Below, piece after piece: positions 15,462-22,941 of a DNA stretch of 64,000 bases (positions within the stretch are counted from its first letter, which is position 1; every line of letters begins with the position of its first letter). Source of the DNA: Muribaculum sp. (GTDB taxonomy: Bacteria > Bacteroidota > Bacteroidia > Bacteroidales > Muribaculaceae); assembly GCA_009775095.1 (NCBI GenBank), contig VSOZ01000001.1, forward strand, positions 1 to 64,000, in the 5' to 3' direction. Both the position numbers and the translations under genes were made by a program. The notes beneath the pieces are model-generated. The model saw nothing but the letters and a program-made list of their open reading frames with translations, had not been told where the DNA came from and ran no database searches.

Positions 15462-16168
15462 TCAAAATAAAAAGAGAGGACCACCATCTGCGTAGTCAGT
15501 TTTTTCAGAGAATGCGTGAACTTATATCCTTCGAGGTCGTCCTTAAAGTCGGGACGGTCATGACGCAGCACATCGGTAAGCCCGAAACAGAACTTTATTT
15601 CAGGACACAGCTTAAAAAAGGGCAGATAAAAATCACACCCGAAGCCGGCCGTAAGCAAAAAGTCGGCGGTATTGAGTTGCAGAGGCTCTCGCGAACGGCG
15701 TTTTGACACATCAAATGTGGCCATGGCGCCGGCCACAAGATAAGGGCGCGCATTGCGGTAGCGGAGCGCGGCAAACTTCACATCGACAGGCAGTACGACC
15801 AGATTGGACTTTATGTCTTGCTCCTCGCGATTGCCGCTGTTTACGTCATGCATCTTTACGGTGCGGTTGCCGAAATACATGCCGGGGGTGAAACGAAGAC
15901 TGAAATATGTGTTCAGACGTAGATTGACAAGGCCCGTCACGCAGAACCCGGGTAAAAAGGAGGGTTGCTCCATAAACCATGACTGTCCGTCGGCAGTCAC
16001 ATATCCGTTATGGGTAAAAAGAAAATCCTGAGTATGCAGCCCTACCGAAAAGCCAAGATGCCAAGGCCGTTGGTCGGCATACGCCCTATTAAGACCGGGC
16101 GCGTTATTACGTGCCCCGGCCTGTAAGGCCACGACCGCGGTAAGTGCGACACACAATATTTTTAACAT
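15458..16168 (-). CDS. porT: PorT-family outer-membrane beta-barrel protein
   Basis: About 236 residues from the ATG ending at 16168; a GTG four codons upstream is possible but lies inside a long hairpin. It has a signal peptide (MLKILCVALTAVVALQAGA), then an eight-strand barrel pattern: WHLGFSVGLHTQDFLF, PGFCVTGLVNLRLNTYFSLRFTPGMYFG, LVVLPVDVKFAALRYRNARPYLVAGA, FLLTAGFGCDFYLPFFKL, and a final MVVLSFYFE strand ending in an aromatic residue. PorT is needed for T9SS function in Porphyromonas. It is first in the operon and overlaps porP by ATGA, which supports the name. Confidence 0.85.
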   Translation of the reverse strand: MLKILCVALTAVVALQAGARNNAPGLNRAYADQRPWHLGFSVGLHTQDFLFTHNGYVTADGQSWFMEQPSFLPGFCVTGLVNLRLNTYFSLRFTPGMYFGNRTVKMHDVNSGNREEQDIKSNLVVLPVDVKFAALRYRNARPYLVAGAMATFDVSKRRSREPLQLNTADFLLTAGFGCDFYLPFFKLCPEIKFCFGLTDVLRHDRPDFKDDLEGYKFTHSLKKLTTQMVVLSFYFE

Positions 16169-16172
16169 AGCT

Positions 16173-16219
16173 CGGCCCACGTCCTCGTTATTTTTTAGTT
16201 TTATAACGGACGCGGGCCG
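16173..16219 (-). promoter_or_regulatory. Long hairpin directly upstream of the porT start
   Basis: On the minus strand CGGCCCGCGTCC-GTTAT pairs with ATAAC-(GA)-GGACGTGGGCCG around an 11-base A-rich loop, about 17 pairs with one G-U pair and a two-base bulge. The 3' arm ends 5 bases before the ATG and contains the only purine-rich stretch (GAGGA) near the start. There is no T-run, so it is more likely a translational or processing element than a terminator. Confidence 0.6.
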
Positions 16220-16246
16220 CGATTTATTATATTTAACTACGTCAGT

Positions 16247-17053
16247 TTAGCTTTTGATAAGCTCGACCGTACCGGCTGTATCGTCGGCCGGCTCATCTTT
16301 TTCCGCAGGCGACGACAGTCCTATGTTCATTTTCACCCACAGACGCCCCGGTATCAGCCTCCAGAAAAATACTGCGGCGGCCCAACGGCGATCGACCACC
16401 GCTATGCGGCTACGACGATTTATGGCCCTGACTATCATAGGCACTACATGGTCAAGCGTCATCGTCAGAGGATAGGTCTTGTCGTCGCTCAGCAATGGAG
16501 TCCTTACAAAACCGGGCCTTATGTCGGTAAAGGCGAGGTCCACCTTCTCGCTGTGAGCGAGCTGCTCAACAGCCTCAAGATAGGTCTGTTGATAACGCTT
16601 TGACGCGGAGTAGCTTGCCAGCCGCCCTATGCCTTTAGTACCGGCGACCGAGGAAATTATTGCTATATGGCCGTGTCCGCCTTTCTCGCTTACCTTTCGG
16701 AAATAGTGATAGGCCGCGTCGATCATCCGCGTATATCCGGTGACATTGGTCTCTACCGTAGCCACATCCTCATCAATCTTCAATGTAGGATTTTCATGAT
16801 ACACGCCGGCCACGTGCAGATACACGTCCATGCCGCCGAGAGCGCCGATAAGCTCCATAAGCCGCCTCGGAGCATCGTTTTTGGTCACATCAAGTTTTAT
16901 CCACTCCACCTGCTCGGGAAACAGTTCTTTCAGCTCCTTCATGGCCCCTTCACGGCGCCCTGCCACACCTACGCGCCAGCCCTTGGCGGCATATGTCTCG
17001 GCAAGACGCAGCCCTATACCTGACGTCGCGCCCGTTATCACTATTCGCTTCAT
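16247..17053 (-). CDS. Short-chain dehydrogenase/reductase (SDR family)
   Basis: A 268-residue Rossmann-fold protein. The cofactor motif TGATSGIG is at residues 7-14, GRREGAMKEL follows, and the catalytic Ser and YSASK lie around 136-156 (IISSVAGTKGIGRLASYSASK). Arg-rich GRR after beta-2 suggests NADP(H) preference. The C-terminal ~40 residues include a hydrophobic segment (AAVFFWRLIPGRLW) that could contact the membrane, as in some lipid- or ketone-reducing SDRs. The substrate is not deducible. It is separated from porT by the hairpin region. Confidence 0.87.
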   Translation of the reverse strand: MKRIVITGATSGIGLRLAETYAAKGWRVGVAGRREGAMKELKELFPEQVEWIKLDVTKNDAPRRLMELIGALGGMDVYLHVAGVYHENPTLKIDEDVATVETNVTGYTRMIDAAYHYFRKVSEKGGHGHIAIISSVAGTKGIGRLASYSASKRYQQTYLEAVEQLAHSEKVDLAFTDIRPGFVRTPLLSDDKTYPLTMTLDHVVPMIVRAINRRSRIAVVDRRWAAAVFFWRLIPGRLWVKMNIGLSSPAEKDEPADDTAGTVELIKS

Positions 17054-17114
17054 TATGCTAAAATCGTTTTATTGTTAATTTACGTCGGTATAACAACAAG
17101 TCGCCCCGTATTGT

Positions 17115-17166
17115 TGCCGCCGGCACAAATATCGCACATTACAACCCTACATATCAGAAATTTGCT
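17115..17166. repeat. Direct repeat L of the pair flanking the ATPase gene
   Basis: The stretch reads GCCGCCGGCACAAATATCGC then A-CATTACAACCCTACATATCAGAAAtTTG. It matches 18882-18930 in the same orientation at roughly 42 of 50 positions, with the core ACAACCCTAyATATCAGAAA the best conserved. Confidence 0.7.
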
Positions 17167-17290
17167 ATATTTTGTAATCAAAGACCAAACCCTCCAATTA
17201 TGTCACGACCAATTAAATAGAGCAGAACTTCTAACTCCTAACTACAAAAATATTGATTGTCCGCGAGCTTCACAAGTCCGTCAGCTATAT

Positions 17291-17375
17291 TCGCTTGGAA
17301 AAATGTATCTACCCGAATTAATTCGCTTGGAAAAATGTACTACTTATGTAATTATTCGCTTGGAAAAATGTAAAT
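17291..17375 (+). repeat. Three 19-bp direct repeats upstream of the ATPase gene
   Basis: ATTCGCTTGGAAAAATGTA occurs three times, with its CGCTTGG starting at 17292, 17324 and 17357 (spacing 32 and 33 bases), separated by unrelated 13-14 base spacers. The third copy runs into TAAATTTG (17371-17378), a -7-like box, 22 bases before the ATG of the ATPase gene. The regular three-helical-turn spacing suggests operator sites bound by one protein face. A related string, CGCTTGGAAACAG, lies within the first codons of the gene. Confidence 0.82.
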
Positions 17376-17399
17376 TTGCAGAGCAAAAACAAATAGGAT

Positions 17400-18791
17400 A
17401 TGCTTAAAAGAAAGATTGAGACATATTTGTCCGCTTGGAAACAGTCGGAAGATCGAAAGCCATTGGTGATAAAAGGTGTTCGCCAATGTGGTAAGACATA
17501 TATCGTCAAGAAATTCGCAAGTGAGTACTACGATGAGGTGGTCTATATGAATTTTATTCTTGAGCCGGACAAGAGGGCTGCCTTTACAGGAAATCTTGAT
17601 GTCGAGACCATCATTCTCAATCTCTCGGCACTTATACCCGGTTCTCGTTTCGTCAGCGGAAAAACCTGTATCATCCTTGACGAGATACAGGAATGTAAGG
17701 AGGCGAGGACAGCACTGAAATCCTTTCAGATAGATGGTCGTTTTGATGTCATAGCCACAGGTTCTCTTTTAGGGGTGAAGGGCTACGGCAGACATGAGAA
17801 GAAAAGCAAGGAAGCTGAAGGAGAGAATTCCGTGCCGGTTGGTTATGAAACAATAGTTGAAATGTATCCGTTGGATTTCGAGGAATTCTTATGGGCAAAC
17901 GGCGTCGGAGACAAGGTAATCGACACGGTTAAATCATGCTTTGAGAATGAAAGCGTCGTTCCGGATGGTATCCATAAGGCTATGATGGATTTACTGTATA
18001 GATACATTATTGTCGGAGGATTGCCCGAAGTAGTAAACTGTTTCCTTGAAACAAAGAATATCGAATTGATTTACAATAAGCAACGGACTCTCATCGCTGA
18101 ATATGAAGAGGATATGGTCAAATATGCTGAAGATTCAGACAAACCCCACATAAGAGAGTGTTTTGAGTCAATCCCCAAACAGTTAGCAAAGGAGAATAAA
18201 AAATTCCAATACTCTGTGGTCAAGAAAGGAGGGAGAGCGTCTCAATACATGGGGAGTATTCAATGGCTTGAAGATGCCGGTATAGCGGAGCGATGTTATA
18301 ACACGACGAATACCGAACTTCCATTGAGCGGCAATTCCATTAAGGACTGTTTCAAGGTTTACACCACTGATATAGGTGTTCTTATGGGGATGCTTGACTA
18401 TGGTACTCAGGCGGATATCTTAAAAGGAAACCTTCTCGGATATAAGGGAGCTATCTTTGAGAATCTCATGGCGGATTTCTTATGCAAATCAGGTCAGAAA
18501 CTATATTACTTCCAGAAGGAAAGCGGGCTTGAAATCGACTTCTTGGTGAGGTATAAAGGTGAATGTGTTTTGCTTGAGGTGAAAGCAAAGTCGGGCAGGG
18601 CAAAGAGTGTTGCCACGGTTCTCAAAAACAAAGACGTTTACCATGTAAACAATGCAATCAAGTTAGGCCAATACAATGTCGGACGGGCTGGAGAGGTCCT
18701 GACCATTCCATTATATATGGGATTCCTTATCAGAGACAAGCTTGCGGAGTTGATTATCCCCGACGTTGACTTGAATTCGTTGATGGATTAA
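17400..18791 (+). CDS. AAA ATPase with DUF4143 C-terminal domain
   Basis: A 463-residue protein. It has Walker A GVRQCGKT at residues 26-33, Walker B IILDEIQE at 91-98 and a sensor-like VIATGSLLG at 118-126. The C-terminal DUF4143 region contains GLEIDFLV and, 8 residues on, LLEVKA, a D...ExK arrangement of the PD-(D/E)xK nuclease fold. Such proteins are abundant and strongly amplified in Bacteroidales, with no agreed function; roles in DNA transactions or defence are proposed. It stands alone, preceded by three spaced repeats and flanked by a pair of ~50-bp direct repeats, which suggests arrival as one unit. Confidence 0.85.
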   Translation: MLKRKIETYLSAWKQSEDRKPLVIKGVRQCGKTYIVKKFASEYYDEVVYMNFILEPDKRAAFTGNLDVETIILNLSALIPGSRFVSGKTCIILDEIQECKEARTALKSFQIDGRFDVIATGSLLGVKGYGRHEKKSKEAEGENSVPVGYETIVEMYPLDFEEFLWANGVGDKVIDTVKSCFENESVVPDGIHKAMMDLLYRYIIVGGLPEVVNCFLETKNIELIYNKQRTLIAEYEEDMVKYAEDSDKPHIRECFESIPKQLAKENKKFQYSVVKKGGRASQYMGSIQWLEDAGIAERCYNTTNTELPLSGNSIKDCFKVYTTDIGVLMGMLDYGTQADILKGNLLGYKGAIFENLMADFLCKSGQKLYYFQKESGLEIDFLVRYKGECVLLEVKAKSGRAKSVATVLKNKDVYHVNNAIKLGQYNVGRAGEVLTIPLYMGFLIRDKLAELIIPDVDLNSLMD

Positions 18792-18881
18792 ATAATCGGA
18801 CATCGGGCAATAGAGATAGTTGAGTATCAATTATCCTTGGATTGATACTTTATCTCAAAATGCAACCGGTATATTTCTATA

Positions 18882-18930
18882 CGCCACCGGCGTAAATATC
18901 GCGTTTTACAACCCTATATATCAGAAAATT
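18882..18930. repeat. Direct repeat R of the pair flanking the ATPase gene
   Basis: The stretch reads CGCCACCGGCGTAAATATCGC then GTTTTACAACCCTATATATCAGAAAATTG. It is the downstream partner of 17115-17166, 91 bases past the ATPase stop codon. It lies in the 175-base gap before the nucleotidyltransferase gene end. Confidence 0.7.
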
Positions 18931-18966
18931 GAAGAAAGAATGTCGGACAGGTATTTTCTTAGCTTC

Positions 18967-19269
18967 CTATCCATAAATGAGATGTTTGGTTTCTTCAAGC
19001 TCCTCTTTGAAATAGGGGTTCTTGACTGCTGACTCATCGACTAAATCAACATCTCTTCCAAACAAGGCTTTCAAGGCATGATAAAAATCAAAATAGTTGT
19101 CAGCGTAAGTGTTATGGTCTATTTCAGAATTGAAGTCCACAAGGATATCAACATCACTCCGCTCATCGAACTTGGGAGTAAGTATAGATCCAAAGGAATA
19201 TAACTTCCTTACCTTGTGCTTTATGCACAAAGCAAACAGTTTCTGTAGGTTGTCATTAATAAGGTGCAT
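18967..19269 (-). CDS. Minimal nucleotidyltransferase (MNT-type), no HEPN partner
   Basis: A 100-residue protein of the minimal nucleotidyltransferase family: LYSFGSILTPKFDERSDVDILVDF carries the GS...DxD motif (Gly-Ser at 27-28, DVD about 39-41), with a third acidic residue in DVDLVDE (about 74-80). MNT proteins normally pair with a HEPN toxin gene; MNT can AMPylate and silence HEPN. No HEPN gene lies on either side: downstream is the repeat region of the ATPase locus, upstream the thiamine riboswitch. It may be an orphan left by an insertion or deletion. Confidence 0.82.
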   Translation of the reverse strand: MHLINDNLQKLFALCIKHKVRKLYSFGSILTPKFDERSDVDILVDFNSEIDHNTYADNYFDFYHALKALFGRDVDLVDESAVKNPYFKEELEETKHLIYG

Positions 19270-19456
19270 ACCTATCCTGATTCATATGATTACAAAGTTA
19301 ATCATTTCAGTTGGATAAATGTTCATATCAGTATCAATATATGCATGTTATATCACAACCATAATCAACCCTGCTTATGATTACAATGATACTTGGTTGA
19401 ATTTTACATAATGCGACTTTTCGTTGTTTTTATTAGCCATTTACGAAGTTATTGCA

Positions 19457-19464
19457 TAATTTTG
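19457..19464 (+). promoter_or_regulatory. -7 box of the thiamine transport operon
   Basis: TAATTTTG, the Bacteroidetes -7 pattern, lies about 60 bases before the TPP aptamer, in a 250-base AT-rich gap without other features. The -33 element is weak (TTG at 19424 is too far; TTAG at 19433 fits the spacing poorly). Confidence 0.45.
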
Positions 19465-19522
19465 CAGACGAAACAAAGGCGGGGCGCGATTAAATGCCGT
19501 ATGCCCGCTTGATGTGAACATA

Positions 19523-19632
19523 TTTGGGGGTGCACCGTTGTCACGGACCGCCATGTAAGGCGTTCAGGCAACGGGGCTGAGAACAGACCCTTGGAACTTG
19601 ATCCGGTTAGTACCGGCGTAAAGAAAAATTGA
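19523..19632 (+). promoter_or_regulatory. TPP (THI-box) riboswitch
   Basis: The conserved TPP aptamer is present: GGGGTGC near the 5' side, GGCTGAGA at 19575-19582, ACCCTTGGAACTTGATCCGG (19587-19606) and TTAGTACCGGCGTAAAGAA. These match the pyrimidine- and pyrophosphate-sensing helices of the family. The aptamer ends 4-5 bases before the ATG of the TonB receptor gene, so TPP binding probably blocks translation of that gene rather than working through a separate terminator, of which none is visible. Confidence 0.95.
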
Positions 19633-19635
19633 CGC

Positions 19636-21882
19636 ATGAAAAAATCATTTTCATTGGCGGCGGTCATATGTGGCATGACCGGTACGCCGTATGTCGCCGC
19701 CGAAGCGGAGACACTGTCACCCGAGTCAAACGACAGCGTGGCCATAGAGCTACGCGGCGTGGAAGTAACGGCCAATAGAGCCGGTGTAAAAACGCCCGTA
19801 GCGTTTACTAACATCAGCCGTGAAACGATTGCCCGCAGTAATGACGGCAGAGATCTGCCGAGCATACTTGAGATGACCCCGTCGGTAATTGCCACCGGTG
19901 ACGCAGGCGGAGGCATCGGATACAGCGGCATACGTGTACGAGGCAGTGACGGATCGCGCATAAACATCACGGCCAACGGCGTACCTATCAACGACAGCGA
20001 GAGTCATAATGTGTATTGGGTCAATATGCCCGACCTCGCGTCATCGCTGCGCGACATACAGATACAGCGCGGTGCCGGTACATCAACCAACGGTGCCGGA
20101 GCGTTCGGTGCCTCGATAAACATGCTCACCGACGCACCCGCCTATGAGCGTTCCGCCATGATATCGGCATCTTACGGCTCATTCAATTCAAACAAGCAGA
20201 CAATCAAGGTGTCGTCGGGGCTATTTGGCGACCACTGGAGTGTGGACGCGCGTCTTAGCCACATCGGTTCAGACGGCTACATCGACCGTGCGTTCTCGAA
20301 ACTGTGGAGCTACATGGGCCAAGTGGCCTACAGGGGCGACGGCATGTCGCTGCGATTGCTTGCCTTCGGCGGAAAAGAACAGACATATATGGCATGGGAC
20401 TACGCCACGAAAGAGGAGATGGAAAAGTTTGGCCGCCGTTACAACCCTTGCGGCAAGTATACGACCGATGACGGCGAGACAGCCTTCTATCCCGACCAGT
20501 GCGACAACTTCACTCAACACCACTTGCAACTTCTATACACACAAAGCATAAGACACGATATAACTCTCAACGCCACACTACACTACACAAAAGGCGACGG
20601 CTATTACGACCAGTACAAAACCGGCAGGACTCTTGAGGAATACGGTCTTAAGCCGTTCACCGACCCGGAAGGCAACCTTGTAGAAAAATCGGACCTCATA
20701 CGGTTGAAAAACAACGACAATGATTTCGGCGGGGCTATGCTAAATATAAGATACCTCCGTGACAATCTGTCGATTGTGGCCGGCGGAGCAGCCAATATGC
20801 ACCGCGGCAACCACTTCGGTCAGATCAAATGGGTGCGTAATTACATCGGAGCCATAGATCCTCTGCAACAATACTACCGTAATACGGGCCGCAAGTTTGA
20901 CTCCAATATATTTATCAGAGCCGATTATGATATAAACAACGGCATATCGGTATACGGAGACATGCAATTGCGCCACATACACTATACAATAACCGGCGTG
21001 AGCGACAACTTTGACTGGAACACGGGCAATATGGCGCTCCTTGACCTGCATCGCGACTGGAATTTTCTCAACCCCAAAATAGGATTGGCCTACAACCGCG
21101 GCGGTCACCGGGCATATGCGTCATGGAGCGTGGCCCACAAAGAACCTACGCGCGACAATTTCACTGACAGCGATCCGGCCCATTACCCCGAAGCGGAGCG
21201 CATGTTTGACTACGAGGTGGGGTATTTCTACAACTCCGGCCTGTTCTCGCTCGGCGCAAACTTCTATTACATGGACTACCGCAATCAACTTGTGGTCACC
21301 GGACAGTTATCAGACACAGGCAATCCTATAAGCGTCAACGTACCGGATTCATACCGTATGGGCATCGAGCTGCAGGGAGCCTTGCGGCCGACAAGATGGT
21401 TTGACTGGCAGGTCAACGCCACCCTGTCGCGCAACCGCATCAACGATTTTACGGAATATGTATATGAGGATGAGTGGAAAAATCCTATATCGATCGACTG
21501 CGGCAACACTCCAATAGCGTTCTCTCCCGATTTCATACTGCAAAATATGTTTAACTTCAACGTGTCGGGATTCGAAGCATCGCTGGCAAGCCGGTACGTA
21601 TCAAGCCAATACATGAACAATGCCCGAAGTGCCGAGGCACGCCTCGACTCATATTTTGTATCGGACCTTTCTCTTGCATATACATTCAAGACCCTGCCGT
21701 CAGTAAAAGAACTGCGTCTCGGCTTGGCCGTATACAATATATTTAATGAGAAATACTGCAACAACGGTTATGCGGGCGCCGGATACTATCTTGAGAATGA
21801 CAAACCGGTCATATACCGCTACGCAGGTTTTGCCGCACAAGCCACAGCCAATGTTCTCGCAACCGTAACAATGACTTTCTGA
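19636..21882 (+). CDS. TonB-dependent outer-membrane receptor for thiamine compounds
   Basis: A 748-residue protein with a short signal region, a TonB-box-like IELRGVEVTANR, a plug domain (SILEMTPSVIATGDAGGG, IRVRGSDGSRINITANGVPIND, IQRGAGTSTNGAGAFGASINM) and a 22-strand barrel ending in aromatic-terminated strands (VLATVTMTF). The direct TPP riboswitch control and the PnuC-type gene starting two bases after its stop show that it imports thiamine or a thiamine phosphate, as known for Bacteroides thiamine receptors. Specificity between thiamine and TPP cannot be read from sequence. Confidence 0.9.
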   Translation: MKKSFSLAAVICGMTGTPYVAAEAETLSPESNDSVAIELRGVEVTANRAGVKTPVAFTNISRETIARSNDGRDLPSILEMTPSVIATGDAGGGIGYSGIRVRGSDGSRINITANGVPINDSESHNVYWVNMPDLASSLRDIQIQRGAGTSTNGAGAFGASINMLTDAPAYERSAMISASYGSFNSNKQTIKVSSGLFGDHWSVDARLSHIGSDGYIDRAFSKLWSYMGQVAYRGDGMSLRLLAFGGKEQTYMAWDYATKEEMEKFGRRYNPCGKYTTDDGETAFYPDQCDNFTQHHLQLLYTQSIRHDITLNATLHYTKGDGYYDQYKTGRTLEEYGLKPFTDPEGNLVEKSDLIRLKNNDNDFGGAMLNIRYLRDNLSIVAGGAANMHRGNHFGQIKWVRNYIGAIDPLQQYYRNTGRKFDSNIFIRADYDINNGISVYGDMQLRHIHYTITGVSDNFDWNTGNMALLDLHRDWNFLNPKIGLAYNRGGHRAYASWSVAHKEPTRDNFTDSDPAHYPEAERMFDYEVGYFYNSGLFSLGANFYYMDYRNQLVVTGQLSDTGNPISVNVPDSYRMGIELQGALRPTRWFDWQVNATLSRNRINDFTEYVYEDEWKNPISIDCGNTPIAFSPDFILQNMFNFNVSGFEASLASRYVSSQYMNNARSAEARLDSYFVSDLSLAYTFKTLPSVKELRLGLAVYNIFNEKYCNNGYAGAGYYLENDKPVIYRYAGFAAQATANVLATVTMTF

Positions 21883-21883
21883 A

Positions 21884-22516
21884 ATGACACTTTACGAACT
21901 CCCGTGGGACACAATACTTGAAGTTCTCGGCTTCAGCGTAGGACTACTGTATCTCTGGTGGGAATATCATGCTGATTCACGGTTGTGGTTCGCATCGATA
22001 GTCATGCCTACAATATCCATGTGGATCTATTTCCACAAAGGCATATATGCCGACTTCGCCATAAACATATATTATTTTCTTATCGCCGTTTACGGCTACA
22101 TCACATGGACCCGGGCGGGACGCCACGGCAACGATGCGGCAAAATCAAAAAAAGAGCAGCTGCCGATCAGGCATATACCGCGCCGGCAACTGGCTGCATG
22201 CTCGGCTATATTTGTACTTTTATGGATAGCCCTATATTGCGGGCTTCGTTATCTTACCGACAGCACGGTGCCTGTAGCCGACGCTTTCACGACGTCCCTG
22301 AGCATAGTGGCCATGTGGATGCTTGCCCGCAAATATCTTGAACAGTGGATAGCATGGATAGCCGTCGACGCCGTATGCGTGGCCCTGTACTCATACAAGG
22401 GCATCTATCTGTACGGCATCCTTTATGGAGCATATACCATAGTGGCCTTCATCGGCTACCGCAACTGGAAACGCCTCATGCAAAATCCGGATCAAGGTAA
22501 AAAAACGGTTGTTTAA
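21884..22516 (+). CDS. pnuT: PnuC-family inner-membrane transporter, probable thiamine carrier PnuT
   Basis: A 210-residue integral membrane protein with about seven hydrophobic segments. Family features are LYLWWEYHADSRLWFASIVM near the start and WIAWIAVDAVCVALYSYKGIYLYGILY near the end, the internal pseudo-repeat of PnuC/SWEET-like carriers. In the Bacteroidetes, PnuC homologues under TPP riboswitches carry thiamine rather than nicotinamide riboside. The gene starts one base after the receptor stop codon. In Bacteroides the third member of the unit is a thiamine pyrophosphokinase; here the next DNA is instead a REP/RAYT repeat region. Confidence 0.88.
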   Translation: MTLYELPWDTILEVLGFSVGLLYLWWEYHADSRLWFASIVMPTISMWIYFHKGIYADFAINIYYFLIAVYGYITWTRAGRHGNDAAKSKKEQLPIRHIPRRQLAACSAIFVLLWIALYCGLRYLTDSTVPVADAFTTSLSIVAMWMLARKYLEQWIAWIAVDAVCVALYSYKGIYLYGILYGAYTIVAFIGYRNWKRLMQNPDQGKKTVV

Positions 22517-22590
22517 ATACAACTATGCTTGTAGGGGCGCCGGTGTCGTCAAACGCCCGGTCGTCAGTCAAAAATCCGACATGCCTTTCG

Positions 22591-22941
22591 GAGTCCGAAG
22601 GACTCTTCCCACAATTAGCCGGTGGCGGAGCATCGCGACTCCCACGGAAAAGGATAACATAAAAGAAGGTTTCTTACAGAAACCTTCAAAATACCCACGG
22701 GAATTACATAAAAATGCATATTTTCCGAAATGATATGTTTTGACGTTTCTTTCAGAAACAATCATAAAATCATTTCCTTACCGGTGGAGTCGCTTCGCTC
22801 CGCCACCGGCTATTTATGGGATGTGTCCTTCGGACACCATCGGGGCATTCACCCGCCCAAAAACGCCACCCAAATCACCTCGGCGCGATGCGTTGCCGTC
22901 ACGAATGCGCGGTGCCATTCCCAAAAGGGAATTGGCATGGC
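22591..22941 (+). mobile_element. Internally deleted (non-autonomous) RAYT/REP element
   Basis: Two modules are joined: A1 (22591-22713, from GAGTCCGAAGGACTC through AATTAGCCGGTGGCGGAGC to CCCACGGGAATTAC) and B1 (22714-22941, starting GCATATTTTCCGAAATGATA and containing several hairpins). The same A module lies upstream and the same B module downstream of the intact transposase in the next element. B1 starts with the last six codons and stop of that transposase (NAYFPK-stop), so this copy is the full element minus nearly all of the transposase gene. Confidence 0.8.

Noticed and set aside
17291..17375. Three evenly spaced repeats as a short CRISPR array
   Set aside because: The repeats are 19 bases, the spacers only 13-14 bases, and no cas genes are near. 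The position next to a promoter fits operator sites better.
18820..19032. A 70-codon plus-strand frame
   Set aside because: It runs through the direct repeat R and antisense to the end of the nucleotidyltransferase gene, with no motif.
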